The position numbers and the translations under genes are program-made. A DNA stretch of 64,000 nt, taken from NCBI RefSeq assembly GCF_023856365.1, contig NW_026043023.1:1-64000 (forward strand), read 5' to 3'. This stretch comes from Brienomyrus brachyistius. Its lineage: Eukaryota > Chordata > Actinopteri > Osteoglossiformes > Mormyridae. Below the pieces are notes generated by a model, which searched no databases, was not told the origin of the DNA, and was given only the letters and a program-made list of their open reading frames with translations. This document shows, in pieces, positions 1-11,755 of this stretch (positions are counted from its first letter, which is position 1; every line of letters begins with the position of its first letter).

Positions 1-440
1 TTTCTGATTCTTGATTTTAATCCCCTTTTCTGTTTTTGGCAACATATAAAGTGCTGTGAATGTCACTGTCAGATTGTCATATCATCCTCCAGTTGTCCCT
101 TGTCACCCTGGATGCACATTGAGTGTTTGCTAAATATTTTATCTTGTAGTGTTCCTGATTTTTTCCTGTGTTTTAATTTGCAATTCTCAAATTTCATGAC
201 TGGCATCCGTGGGGACGATTAATTAAACCTGTTAACTCTGCACTTCAATTTCAAACTGTTGGTAACATGTGTACATATTTTTGTCTGATCTTTTCACCAC
301 CAGGTGGCGATATAGCAACTCCAGAGTTATTGATGGCTAGAACAAAAAAAACACAGTAACACAGAGGTGTAGCTAAAAATTCTGGGCCCCTGACAGAATG
401 TCACCTTGCGCCCTCTGTCGAATTTTACATTCTGTGAAAG
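1..440. other. No gene seen; AT-rich spacer
   Basis: No convincing coding sequence on either strand. Around 368-420 a stretch with ...ctgggcccctgac... resembles the interior of short hAT-type MITEs found elsewhere in the window, but no terminal repeats were found. Confidence 0.4.
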
Positions 441-1382
441 AGATTTGTTGAGCCATCTTCCAATGTAATCCAATCCAGCTCTTTATTTGAAAAGCACTTT
501 AAACAACCTTATGGACCAAAGTGCTGCACAAAGGAATAAATAAAAACATTCACACACTTAAAAACGAAGTAAAAGAAATTTAATAAAAACCAAAACATTC
601 AATGTGAGTAAAAGGCCATTAATAAAAATTTAAAAAAATCAATTAATTAATAAAGAAAAGGCTAAGATTAAAATAAGATTTACTATTAAAATTAACATCT
701 CACAATGTGTCAAAGGTGAAGGAGAAGAGATTAGAAGAGATTTAAAAACGGACAGAGGGGATTCCTCTCTAATGTGAAAAGGCAAGTCATTCCACATTTT
801 AGGAGCTGCGACTGCAAAGGCTCGATCCCCTCTAAGCTCACGCTGAGTCTTAGGAACCGTCAGGAACAGCTGATCAGCTGACCTGAGAGAGCGGGTGGGG
901 GTGTAAGGGTGAAGCAGCTCACAGAGGTCAGATGGAGCAAGACCACTGAGGGCTTTAAAAGCAAATAACAGAATTTTAAAATGAATCCTAAAATGTACGG
1001 GCAGCCAGTGGAGTGAGGCTAAAATGGGGGAGACATGCTCATATTTCCATGTGCGGCAGCATTTTGAACCTTCTGGAGGTGAACAATAGTGGAGCCTCTA
1101 ACCCCAACATAGAGGGCGTTACAGTGGTCCAAACTAGTAGTGACAAAAGAGTGGATTACTGTCTCAAAGTGCTGCCTAGAAAGAATTGGCTTTATTTTGG
1201 CCAACTGCCTCAATTGTAAAAAGCTTGACTTGACAACTAACCTTATCTGAGTGTCAAACTTAAGGTTGGTGTCGACTTTATGTGTGTGATGTGTGATGAC
1301 TGGTTTACAATATTGTTCCAAGGAACCTAAAATTACAGTGGAGGTCAGAGGAGTGGAGTTACCAAAAACCAACACTTCTGTC
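441..1382 (-). mobile_element. L2/CR1-type LINE 3' fragment (RT C-terminus)
   Basis: Read on the minus strand, this gives the end of a non-LTR retrotransposon polyprotein. Recognisable pieces in order are a KFDTQIRLVVKSSF-like block, LRQLAKIKPILS, SLDHCNALYVGV, LQKVQNAAA, then after small frame breaks FKALSGLAPSDLCELL and RAFAVAAPKMWNDLPF. This order is typical of L2-like elements. The 3' end falls in an AT-rich tract near 441-660. It is 5'-truncated and interrupted, so not functional. Clade assignment is from memory of family motifs. Confidence 0.75.
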
Positions 1383-2599
1383 CATTACCTCCCCACTTCC
1401 TTGTTAGTTACAATATTTGTTCTGCATTACTGTACTGCTTTGGAGCCTTTTGATATTAAGGTGAATAACACAGGTGAAAAATTAAGGTGAAAAAAGAGAC
1501 AGATGCATTGACAGCAGTCGTGGCCACACTTTGGACTGGGAGTGTAAGAGCAAAGGAAACTGAATCCACTATGTTCTGTCCTGTAAATTTTTATTAAACA
1601 CCACATGACACACATACGAGTCCTGTTTTAACTTTCAGGGCTGATGGTCTGCAGCCTGGCTTGTGTTCTACAGTGCAGCGCAGGTGCAGTCACTGTGCTG
1701 AGCCCGGCGTTATATTAATGACGCAGCCTTTCACACTGACCAGTGAGAAATAACCTTGAAAATGACTGTGCTCTTTGTGGTTCTCCTTTTTTCTTACCAC
1801 CAAGCAAGAGACTAAACATATTTTCTACTTATCAGTTATCAGAAATCAGAAATGTCATGCAGTAATCAGAGGTTAGACAGCAAGAATGACTTTTGTATTT
1901 TTATCTTTTGTCAATCTTTTATCCAGCGACTACTAATTCTCATCGGGGTCTGGAGAGGGTGGGACCTGTCCCAGGAAGCACAGAGCACAGGCCTGCATGG
2001 GATGCCATTCCACACAAGCAAAAACAATTAAGATGGTCAGATTTGCCTCACTGTGTGATTTTGACTGAAAGATGAACTAAGCACAGTCTTGTGTGTATAA
2101 AAATGCGTAGATTCATTTAACTTTAACAATGAGATTCAGCAACATGACCTTATAGTGTTAATGATCGGTATCTTACTGGTATTAACTGAATTATGCAAAA
2201 TTCTACATTATTCTATATTATTGCACCCAAATTGTTCATACTGACTAAATGTAATTACTGACATCCTGGACATACTGCTTTTTAGGTTTGAATTTAAAAT
2301 GTTAGTAGACAAATTCATGCTGTCAATAACATCTCACTTGCTCACCCACTTTTAGATAAAAATACCCTTTGTGGTTTTTCTAGTGAAGCAGTGGGCCTGA
2401 GCTGAGGACCTGATGGTTGTGTGGTTTTCGCTCACTGAGAAGAGAGACACAAACACCCTGCTCTCAGTCGGTCAGTCTTCCTGTAAAATGCAGAGGTGAG
2501 ACTGCTAGTGGAAAATTACTGACTGCAGCGTCAACAACACATATAAACAGCAGCACAAACAAAATGTTCCACAAATGCAGGACATCTGTATGCTTACAG
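1383..2599. other. No gene seen; weak SINE-tail-like trace
   Basis: A degraded piece near 1940-2010 (ggtctggagagggtgggacc onward) resembles the 3' half of a V-SINE. A short signal-peptide-like ATG frame at 1761 (MTVLFVVLLFSYHQ) runs into a stop with no splice donor or following Ig exon, so it is not called. Confidence 0.35.
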
Positions 2600-3079
2600 C
2601 ACACATCAGACACGCTGACCCTCAGCACTGAGCTCCTCCAGGCTCTGTGCTCTCCCTCTTCTCTTCAATTTCTACACAAATCACTGCTGCTCCAGTGAAG
2701 ATCCTGAATTTTGCAGGTGATACTACTGTGTTTGCCATCATAACTGAAGGTGATGAGTCTGCCTACAGACTGGAAGTCGTACAGCTGACCATCCAGTTCT
2801 GAACTCACATTATCCCAAATGTCCACATGCTTAGACTCCTCTCATCATCAGGGAGGAGCGTCCCTTGGCACTGTAGAGTAGATGGATGAGAGCAGGCTGA
2901 TAACAAGGCTGTCATCAATTTTATGTGACACCTCTCACCCCCCCAGCAGACTATGGAGGCCCGTAAGGGCAGCTCCTTCAGTAAGAGACTCAGACACCCG
3001 GCGTGTGACAGAACGGTACCGCAGGTCATTGGGCCCCACAGCAGTCAGGCTTTATAATCTGCACTCTGCTCATTGAACT
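2600..3079 (+). mobile_element. Degenerate LINE fragment
   Basis: Plus-strand translation shows scattered blocks typical of a fish non-LTR reverse transcriptase: FAGDTTVF (a worn FADDTT catalytic box) and GDESAYRLEV near 2715-2775, then RVTERYRRSLGPTAVRLYN near 3000-3060, which is the usual C-terminal signature. Stops and frameshifts separate the blocks. The GDESAYR.EV block matches the LINE at 54.15 kb, suggesting the same family. Confidence 0.6.
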
Positions 3080-4021
3080 TTTCCCCTGTTCACTGTCTTC
3101 TGATACAGTTTCTATCTGCTGCTGATCTGCAATATTGTTCCTCCTTATTCACTGATGTGCAGTGTTGCATTGAGCCAGTGCATTATGCCCTGTGTGGCAG
3201 CTTCCTTTGGGAGGCTAATATCTGGCACATGAGCAATAATGTTACATGCAATAGGATTGTGTATAAGTTAAGGATTGTGTATAAGTTAATTTTAATATTC
3301 CTATAATATTCCTCTGTATGTAATATATTCTTATTTTTTGTTTCTATTATTACCCTATATTTATATATACATCCATTTCTTTTACATTCATAATGATGTT
3401 GTTTGTTGTTTTGTGCCCCACTGCTCTTGTAACAAGCCTCAGTCTTGACTCTCCCTTTTAAGGTCTTGGCCTTAAATCACACTCGATATAGGTGGTGTCG
3501 TCCCCATCACCCTGACCAGGATACATGCTGTAAGATTAATGGATGGTGTTTATCTGTGTGATGAAAAAGAATGTGAATAAAACAAAAATGTACCATTATA
3601 AATGGGAGCCCTAGGATGTGTGGTGGTTAGAGATGTGGACTGATGAGAATTTTGCTTTTCTAAAGTTCTGTTGTGAAAACTGTACATTCCGTTCCATGTA
3701 CAGTAGTGATATGTAGCAATCATGTGCTCCAGTCAAATGTCCAGCTGCATGAATAATAATGGTGGCTTGTTTGGATAAAATAACTTAGGCTGAATACTTG
3801 AAAGCGTGACCTGGGTGAGGTAGAGAGGAAACAGGGTCTTACAAGAAGCAGATATTGTTCTGTCTGTGTGGTTTTTACTCTTTGCAAAGTGAGTCCAGCA
3901 CAGTGCAGTCAGTGGGTCAGTCTTCCTGAGCTGCATCTAACCAGTGGAAACATCTGCAGCACTGCAGAGAAGCACTCAGCAGACAAACAAACCCAAACAG
4001 CTTACAGCTGTATGTCACTTT
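3080..4021. other. No gene seen
   Basis: AT-rich sequence with no supported gene. 3856-3900 has a RAG-signal-like heptamer and nonamer by chance only (see rejected items). Confidence 0.4.
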
Positions 4022-4180
4022 TGGACAGAGGTGGACAAAGTACACAACTTCACTACTTGAGTTAAGTATAGATACTCCTCGTCAAATAATACTCAAAGTT
4101 TTTCAGTTAATTTTTTACTTCAGTTAAAGTACTGGAGTATTTGCATCTAAAAATACTTAAGTATTCAAAAGTACATTATG
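4022..4180. repeat. Interspersed DNA-transposon-like repeat
   Basis: Starts with gacagaggtggacaaagtac and continues with many 'agtactt/aagtattt' words, a common fish non-autonomous DNA-element end. Only one end is recognised; no target duplication was found. Confidence 0.45.
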
Positions 4181-4408
4181 TTTTAAATGCAAGACATTTT
4201 TCAGAACCTAATGACTCCTGAACACCCCACTGAATACACTGACTGGCTTGTACATCTTGTAGAATAAAAAGCTTGTGGAATATGATACAATGACTATAGA
4301 AACACAACTGACATAACAAAAGTACAGCCATTGTCATTTTCATCTTATTTAACACCCCCCACCCCACTCACACAAAAGAGCATGGTAGTGTTCTTACAGA
4401 GCCGTAGC

Positions 4409-4525
4409 AGTGTGTGTGTGTGCATGTGTGCATGTGTGTTTGTGTGTGTGTGTGTCTATGTGTGTGTGTGTTTGTGTGTCTGTGTATGTTTGTGTGTGTG
4501 TCTATGTGTGTGTATGTTTGTGAGC
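4409..4525. repeat. (TG)n microsatellite
   Basis: Imperfect TG/TGTT/TATG dinucleotide tract of about 115 bp. Open frames across it in several phases are compositional, not coding. Confidence 0.9.
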
Positions 4526-5104
4526 CAAGTAACAAGACAGGGAGCAAGAAACAAAACTCCTCTTTCTTAATTATCCACATCGTTATTAACGACACAGGTA
4601 TATATACAGGTACATATACAGGTACATGTATATACTCAAAAATACATCCAGAACACACAATTAAATGAAAAACGTAATTTAAGAACACTTGAAATTTTCA
4701 TTCAGTTTCTTTCATCTGTTTAATATAATCGATCAGTCCCTGTGCGTTTGCCCCAAACCATTCAGCATGGTACACAAGGGAGACAAGTAAGCATGTGTGA
4801 CATCAAAGAACTGATTGCAGCAACTCAGCCTTTCCACAACATTAAAGCCGCTTATTCCCCCCCATGCCATGAAGAAATAATCTCTGTGGCTCCCCTCTCC
4901 CCCTCCCTCAGCCCCCAGTCTGGCTTGAACATTTGCACTTCCAGTAAAAATGCGCCCCAAACACACTGACACCAAACTCAGCACCGGTGCTCCGTAAAAT
5001 CCCGTGATTCAGTCTCAGAAGCACTGGCTCCCCTGCCCTCCTCTGAACATTATTAAAGCTACACCCTGAACACTCTGTGTGACTGACATGAATGAGAAGC
5101 ATCT
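4526..5104. other. 3' flank of the NITR-like gene
   Basis: No gene recognised. The last roughly 100 bases lie just downstream (minus strand) of the NITR-like stop codon and its overlapping AATAAA, so they mark the transcript end and flank. Confidence 0.4.
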
Positions 5105-5109
5105 TTATT
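5104..5109 (-). terminator. AATAAA poly(A) signal overlapping the stop codon
   Basis: On the minus strand the last codons read TAT GAA TAA and the hexamer AATAAA spans 5109..5104, sharing its first four bases with GAA and TAA. No other AATAAA lies close downstream. The 3' UTR would then be only tens of bases long. Confidence 0.5.
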
Positions 5110-8100
5110 CATAATCTCTGTAGCGGAGGTCAGAATACAGAGTGTCATTATTCCCGTCTTTCTTCTGTCTCCTGGGTTTTGGCTTCTTAAGGTTCAGGGC
5201 AGCGTAATTCAGTGTGTCCTCGTCATGGCACTGTGGAGACAAAGATGGCAGAATTGGATGGATCAAATCGGTTTGCTATTACCTATTTTCACAAATAGCA
5301 CTTAAAATGCTGATCCCAGGATGGAAATCAGTCTGAGGTTCATTTGTTTTACTGACGATTTGTAATTTGAAATATTTATTACATACTTGCTTGCGTGACC
5401 ATTCCACTTTTGATATATCACTGTTCTTTTCATCTGTTTAAAATATATAACACATCAATATATTATTTAATTTCGCACGGTATCATACCGTGGTCAGATA
5501 ACATTCCGAATTTTCAAGCAATCAACATCCTTTTTGTCTCAAAAATGAAAGTAAAAATGACTTCTGTCAATTTAAGTGTGCATGTTTGGATACGTGTCAT
5601 TTGTTCTCATATATCATATATAATAAAATTGCTATAAAGGAGATCTTGGTAATAAAAGTTATTGATATGCAACTTATTGCAACATGTATATTTCAATAGA
5701 TTTTGCAAAATATGAAAGATATAATACAAAAATGTAAATCTTACAGTACAAAAAGGTTTATATAAATAAGGTGAGATTTAATAATGGATTTTAAAACTGT
5801 ATTACCTGCAAGAGTGGTTTTAATATGAAAATGTTATCTATCATAAAACAATTTTATATTTCTATAATTTGTTAAAATCTACATTTTGTCCTTCTGAGTG
5901 CATAAAGCCGGGCAGCGTACCTGCACAGTGTGTACAGGTCAGTTTACATCTTATACAAATGAGAGCAACGTTCAGAATAATGCTGCAAGATAAAACTATC
6001 AGCAAGCCAGAGTGAAGAGGATCCAGCAGCTTCTGAAAGCCTGTAACAAAGAGATAGATTTCAGCATAATGATATAGAGACACATTTCCCATTTGCTTAC
6101 ATTACATTAGTTAAAGATCAAATCGATAACACATTACAGCAGTTGTTTTGTAAATAGTCCATTTTTAACATGAACTTCTAGTATTTTGCATTTTAACAAT
6201 TTATATTAATATTTGAAATAATTATTAAATTAGGCTCCGGACCCCCCGCGACCCAATAGGATAAGCGGTTTGGAAAATGGATGGATGGATGGATATTAAT
6301 ATTTGAAATAATTATTAAATTAGGCTCCGGACCCCCCGCGACCCAATAGGATAAGCGGTTTGGAAAATGGATGGATGGATGGATAATTATTAAATTAACA
6401 TCTGTGTAATTTAATTTAAGCACTTAAATTAGAAAATTCATTACATTAAAAAAAGAAATAAATGTCTTAATAGCAGAATAAGCTAAATAAAACTTTGAAG
6501 CAGATATACTCTCCACACTGGGTGCTACCATCTATATCCAGCTGTGTGCCGTTCCCAAACAGCATCTCCCCACACTGGGTGTTACCATCTATATCCAGCT
6601 ATGTGCCGTTCCCAAACAGCATCTCCCCACACATGGCCACAGCGCAGTAGTAAGTCCCAGCATCGGAGAGGCTGAGGTTCCCCTTGGGGAGGCTGTAGAC
6701 GCAGCTCCGTGTAGGAGATCCAGCCTCAGGGCTCTTCTCACACTCATCACTGCTGTTTCCATGGCTGTAAATGACTCCAGGAAGGGATTCTCCTGATCCA
6801 TGTCTGAACCAGTAAACACTGTGTTCTCCTGCACAGCTCCCAGTCTCTATCGTACACTGCAGGCTCACAGAGTCTCCTGGCTGCAATGTGTCAGACACAG
6901 GCTGCTGTACCACAGTCCTGCTGTTGGAGTCTTTACCTGAAAAGCAAAATAGTCATGATGACAGCCCTTTGAGAATAACAATGGAAAATACAGATCCTCA
7001 AAAATTGTTCTTACAGATTTTTGGGAACTGAATCGATGTTCTTCTAGCCATCCAAGAAATCAGTAACTTCTTGGAGAACAGCTGACATTCTTCTCTCTTT
7101 TTATTGTATTACTGCTTATTAGTATATATCAGGTAACACTATACATTAACTGCACCTACATAATACCTAAATAAAAATTATATGATAATAACAAACATTA
7201 TAATCATATAATGTCTTGTATTAATGTATGAAGGTAGATGAATATAATTAATTTCAATTCAAAGAAATGAAGTGTGTAAAGTGTACTTTATATTTTCATG
7301 ATTTTCGTGACTTTACATTTGGTTTATGTTGCCCCTTTTCCACAGGAAGGTATTTATTGTTTTTGCATATTTAGCTCTTGATGTGTTTTGGTATTTTTGA
7401 GCATTTTGCTGTAGTACCTGCATAATTTAATTCAAGAGCCGAAGAGCTGTTTGCCCATTACTAGTTTGTCTATCTTTTAACATTAAAGAAAAAGTATACA
7501 TAGTAAAAGGAATTACTTGGTTTCGTAGTTCCTCCTATTTATTTTCTTATGCACACAAAAGTAAGTTTTTCCGTTCAACCATAGCACTACAGCGAAAAGC
7601 AAAACGTCATGGCAAATACAATTATGCTTTATTCCAATACACATTGCTAATTTTTCATTATTATTACATTTATTCAGCATAATATCTTCAAAGGTTTCAT
7701 GATTTAATTTGCAATCTTCTGGCCTGAAATCTTTTCCTGCTACACTGAAGACTCTCTCAGCGTGTGCAGAGAAAGCTGCAGCCAAAGGGTTGGCATCCTC
7801 TGATAAACATGGTTGGTTCAGGTATCGGTGACATTATGTGAACCTTTCATGGCAGGAATAGGGACTAGTTTGACTTTTGATGCAGGAAAAGTGTTTGGGA
7901 CGTTTCTTAGGTTAGAAACTGCCGTCACTGCAGCCAACACTGACTTTTAAGGAGAGACACTCAGCTCTTCCTATGAGCAGATCCACCATGGTGCACAAAA
8001 TGACAGTATAATTATTATTTTAGGTGACACTTCAAATGTTGCATTATTTCATTCTTTACAAAACGACATTTTTATAACAATGATGTATAACAATGTTAAT

Positions 8101-8635
8101 GTGTTTATGTATAATTCATATTTAAATTAAAGTTCATATTTTAGTTAAAAGCTACACCTACAGTACGTATATGAACTTGAATTTGAATCCAAACCCTTTT
8201 TCGTTCTTCTTCTTTAAATTCAAATATAAATTTCAATGCCACAACCTGTTTTCAACCACAATTCAAATGTAATTCAGATTAACAAAATGAACTGAAATTC
8301 AAGTTCATATATGTATTCAAAATCCTGAATTTTAGGATACGTATTTGAGAATTTTCATTCTCAAATCAGTTCTGAATGGTGCACATCCCTAGTTCATATG
8401 TTAAATCATGCATTTTTTTTTTCAGAGTGAATACACACTGACTGCTCAGATAAATAACGTCAAAAATAATTTTCTTTTGTTGCTTAAGATTTTTGCACAG
8501 TCCTATACTGTATATAACAACTCAAACATTTTTTTATGTTATTTGTTTTAAAGAGGCTGCAATGTGTAACATTAACATCTGTATAAAGAGAAGGTTAGGC
8601 TTTTGGCTGACAGCAAGCAAAATGCAACAAATTGT

Positions 8636-8666
<31 letters not shown>

Positions 8667-9386
8667 ATGATTTTTGTTTGATGTTTAGAAAAACATTTAT
8701 GGAACAAAGCAGACAATAAGGTATCTTTGCTAATTTTATATTGACAAACAACTAAACTGTCAAAATTATTTTGCAGGGAATAATCTTACTGACATTATAA
8801 TAAAGCAAATATGAAAATAGTTGGAATCTCATTTACCTGTGATTATGACAAAGGTTCCATTCCCGAAGGTGACCTCATGAAGAAACACAGCAGCACAATA
8901 ATACACTGCAGAATCTGACGGCTCCACGTTAGAAATAGTGAGGTTAAAACTCCCCTCTGCATTCAGTAAGGAGTAACGTTTTATGCTTTTATATTCCTTG
9001 TAAAATTCACCAGGTACGTAGAGAAGTGCTTTCGCCATGGGCTGGGGCTTCCGACCAACAGCTTGCTTAAACAAAGTAACAAAAGTTGTTTCTCCTTGAC
9101 AGAAGCATGTCAGGGTCACACTGTCTCCAAGCTGAACCCTCATCAGGTGACTGGGCTGAACAACATCTGTAGTCAGTGCAGTGTCTGCAAAAACAGAAAA
9201 ACAAAAAAAATCATAATCAAATAAGACATATAATAGTAATCTAAATAACTATTAACTATGATGCAGATTAAATGGCCAAATTCCACTGATCACATCATAC
9301 AGATAAATGAAAATATTAAAATCCCAAAATAATTTATATTATAGGGCCTTACTAATGAAAATGAGAAGACCAAAGAGTCTGAACAT
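5105..9386 (-). CDS. NITR-like inhibitory Ig receptor, six exons, premature stop
   Basis: Model, minus strand: exons 9386..9353 (signal peptide MFRLFGLLIFI), 9184..8837 (distal V domain), 6936..6586 (second Ig domain), 6040..5921 (membrane), 5837..5806 (32-nt microexon, less certain) and 5230..5105 (tail). All boundaries have GT/AG. The first four join in phase 1 and the microexon restores phase 0, giving 337 codons. The distal V has DSVTLTC, DSAVYYC and a J-like FGNGT. The second domain has extra cysteines, VYWFR, DAGTYYC and FGNGT. The membrane segment is SGLLIVLSCSIILNVALICI. The tail has LNYAAL (ITIM) and TLYSDL. Such receptors inhibit lymphocytes and NK-like cells through SHP phosphatases. 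Codon 240 (6601..6599) is TAG, five codons before the exon-3 donor, so this allele would encode a truncated, probably secreted form, or is a pseudogene. Distal V has L where the conserved Trp is expected. Confidence 0.82.
6203..6383 (+). repeat. 90-bp tandem duplication of a SINE 3' tail
   Basis: Two copies (6203-6292 and 6293-6382) of a block starting atattaatatttgaaataatt and ending in the V-SINE tail taagcggtttggaaaatgg plus ATGG repeats. The copies look almost identical, so the duplication is recent. It lies inside the NITR-like intron between exons 3 and 4. Confidence 0.85.
6511..6624 (-). repeat. 57-bp in-frame tandem duplication of the J-like exon end
   Basis: Period 57 (6514 against 6571 for cacactggg). 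Each copy encodes GEMLFGNGT.LDIDG and carries its own splice donor (GATG|GTAACA and GATG|GTAGCA). The copy reached first by the coding exon has TAG (6601..6599) where the other has CAG, a C-to-T change on the coding strand. The outer copy keeps an open frame. Confidence 0.85.
7640..8391 (-). mobile_element. hAT transposon remnant
   Basis: Minus-strand translation at 7785-7660 reads FSAHAERVFSVAGKDF and a following KLNHETFEDIMLNK. This is the hAT dimerisation-domain signature (…ERVFS.AG…) near the transposase C-terminus. The right edge near 8378-8391 reads ggtgcacatccctag, a common hAT terminal-repeat form. The rest is decayed. It lies in the large NITR-like intron between exons 2 and 3. Confidence 0.5.
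8637..8664. repeat. (TAA)n microsatellite
   Basis: About nine TAA units in the NITR-like intron 2. Confidence 0.9.
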
Positions 9387-9545
9387 TTTTGTGCTTCCAC
9401 TGTTTAGAATAAACTGCTCTGCTGCTAAGTGAGAGATCATGGTCGTGGTCGGGATGAAAGGGCAGGAAACAGAGAGGAAACAGAGAGACACACATCAGGC
9501 TGATCTGATTGGCTGTTCACATGGGAACTTAAGTAACAGTGAAAA
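9387..9545 (-). promoter_or_regulatory. Putative NITR-like promoter
   Basis: Immediately upstream of the signal-peptide ATG on the minus strand. Two CTGTTTCCT repeats (ETS/PU.1-like GGAA cores, plus-strand aggaaac at 9466-9481) and a CCAATCAG near 9510 lie 80-130 bases upstream. No TATA box is evident. Inference from position and motifs only. Confidence 0.3.
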
Positions 9546-9759
9546 AGCATTTTAATGTGCACTTACATGACGTTTATTAATTTACTCCTTAACATCCAGT
9601 TAAAATGAGAACAATTAGATAAACAGGAGCAGATACTGAGCATATAAAGTTCTTTGTACAGAGTGCTGAGATACTGTGGGAGAGCATTTGCTAATCATCT
9701 CTCTCAGACAAGCTCAGCACAGTATGAGTCTGTTATCTATCTGATATTAGACAGTCTCT

Positions 9760-9990
9760 CATACAGTAATAATAATTGATACTTTATTGGTCCCTGTGGA
9801 GAAATTGTCTTAACTTCTCTCTCAACTTGCTCTCTTTTTTTTAGAGTAAACAGAGTAAGTTGTCTGCGAAGGGCAGCCACCCATAGTGATGCCCAGTGAG
9901 CTGGGGGTTAAGGGCCTCGCTCAAGGACGCAGAGATGTGCTGTGGCTGGGTTTGAACCAGCGACCATCTTATTACAAGCACACAGGCATT
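9760..9990. repeat. Interspersed repeat with (A/T)-rich end
   Basis: tgatactttattggtccctg followed by agggcctcgctcaaggacgc and gtttgaaccagcgaccatct matches a widespread fish repeat form (3' end of a LINE or SINE). Ends not defined. Confidence 0.45.
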
Positions 9991-10329
9991 AGATATTCTA
10001 ATCACACTTAAAAGGCAGATTAAATGTTCTTTCCACCATGCAAACAGAATGTAAATTGTAGCTTTACTGCTTAGATTTACATTCACACATTTGCATTTAA
10101 AACAAGCATTTTAAGTGATGTACATGAGAGTAAATGGTGAATCAGTTTATTTGCCACTCTACACATTACATTGGCGCCCATTATAAGTAACTGTACAGTG
10201 ACATTGCAGTTCCTCAGTTGCTTTGATGCATTTCTGGAATCACCCTTAACATCTGCAAAACTGTAAGTGCATTTCCCAAAACAATTCGTGCAAACAGCAC
10301 CACACAGATGGACTGTCTACAAAAAAAGT

Positions 10330-10743
10330 CATAGAGGCCACCAGCAGCCCGAATACCACACCGTAAGGCCGTATGTTAGGATGCTCTCTATGGCAGAGCG
10401 GTAGGAGGCCACCAGCAGCCCGCATACCAGACCGTAAGGCAGCATGTTAGGATGCTCTCTATGGCAGAGCAGTTGAAGGTCCCGATCAAGAAATCCGACA
10501 AGTTTCCCCAATAAGCCAGTAACCCCGCTTCATAGAACAGGCCACAGGACTGGTTTTGGTGAGATAGTCCGAGTAGTAGGTAGAAATCAGGATGGAGACT
10601 GAGTGTGGGTCTAACAGGTGAGCAGATGTAGGACAGAATGTAGAGCCCTCTGGTGGAGTGCCTGTGCATGACTGAATGTATGGTTTGGGTCTGATGGTCT
10701 GAATAGTTGGTAGAAATAGGCACCTTCCTACCTGATGTGGTAG
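10330..10743 (-). mobile_element. Degenerate LINE fragment with 71-bp tandem duplication
   Basis: Minus-strand pieces read SAIESILTYGLTVWYSG and again IESILTCCLTVWYAG, the worn form of the LINE C-terminal S.IES.L...T.W.G block. The duplication has period 71 (copies from 10334 and 10405). Confidence 0.5.
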
Positions 10744-10751
10744 GTCTAGAT

Positions 10752-11056
10752 AAGGGGTCACCAACATGGTGCCCCAAGGATGCCCCCAATGACCACATGA
10801 GTTGCCCGTGGACCTGTTCTATAAAATAGCACAACTCACCAGCGAACATCATCTAAAATTTTATTTTGTCCTGTTTCTAATCTATCACATTTGCATTTAT
10901 ATAGATTTGAAATTGAATATAAAAAAGCATTTAAAACATGTTTATCATGCATGAAGTTTAGACATGTTTAGGAGGGCGTTTAAAACTGATATCAAACTTC
11001 GTATGGCTCAGTACCCGTGAAGTAGCTCTCCGTTTTAAAAAGGTTGGTGACCCCTG
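10752..11056. mobile_element. hAT-type MITE, 305 bp, 8-bp TSD
   Basis: Terminal inverted repeats aaggggtcaccaac and gttggtgacccctg, flanked by the exact 8-bp duplication gtctagat (10744-10751 and 11057-11064). No transposase inside, so non-autonomous. Confidence 0.88.
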
Positions 11057-11064
11057 GTCTAGAT

Positions 11065-11755
11065 CTTGCAAGTTTGTTTGTACTGGCTGTGTGAACATAC
11101 TGTAGCACTGTTAAGAATATGCAACACAGCCTGAGTTGGGGATCTGCTGTATGCATCAGTAATATAATGCTTTGTCCTTTTCTAGGCTGTTCATTAAGAC
11201 ATAAAGCCTGAAAGTTTTCTGAATGGCATTAATGAAATTGAGCACTGCCCCCACCTGCTGGCCAATTTATTAAAACATTGAAATCGCTGTCTGCACAGGC
11301 TGACGTGTCATTTAAGTCTGATAATTTTCTATGAGTCAAACGGCAAGAAAATGACAAGAAGTTAAAAACATGGAGTTAGATGAAGGAGAAAAGATTACAA
11401 ATTTGAAGATTATGAAATCAGGACATGTCAGCTAAGTCAGCCAAGGTGGGTCTTAAACATATGGACGGAAGTATGAGCGCTAAACTTAAACGGGTTCACT
11501 TGTAACCGCTGCCACCAAATTTCGTTAAATTGCTGGGGAGGTCCAGATACATGAGACAGGAATAGAAGGATTATTCTTTATTAATATACAGACGAGGGTT
11601 ACAACCCTCCCTAGGGCAATAGAAGGGGATACCTGCCACGGGACATTCTAAAACGCTTAATGTGAAAATGCGTAACGCAACTTAATGTATTAAAACAGTC
11701 ACCACAAATCACCAAATTTCTCGCGAATGTATCTGGCCATAAAGACTTACCTGAC
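11065..11755. other. No gene seen
   Basis: Mixed-composition spacer with no supported gene. Confidence 0.35.

Noticed and set aside
1761..1814. Signal-peptide-like ATG frame
   Set aside because: Runs to a stop after 17 codons with no donor, and no Ig exon follows within 1 kb.
3869..3905. Possible recombination signal (nonamer ggtttttac, heptamer cacagtg)
   Set aside because: Spacer is 20 bases, not 12 or 23, and no V or J coding segment adjoins it.
4331..4688. Open frames rich in Cys-Val or His-Thr
   Set aside because: Translation of a (TG)n microsatellite in both directions.
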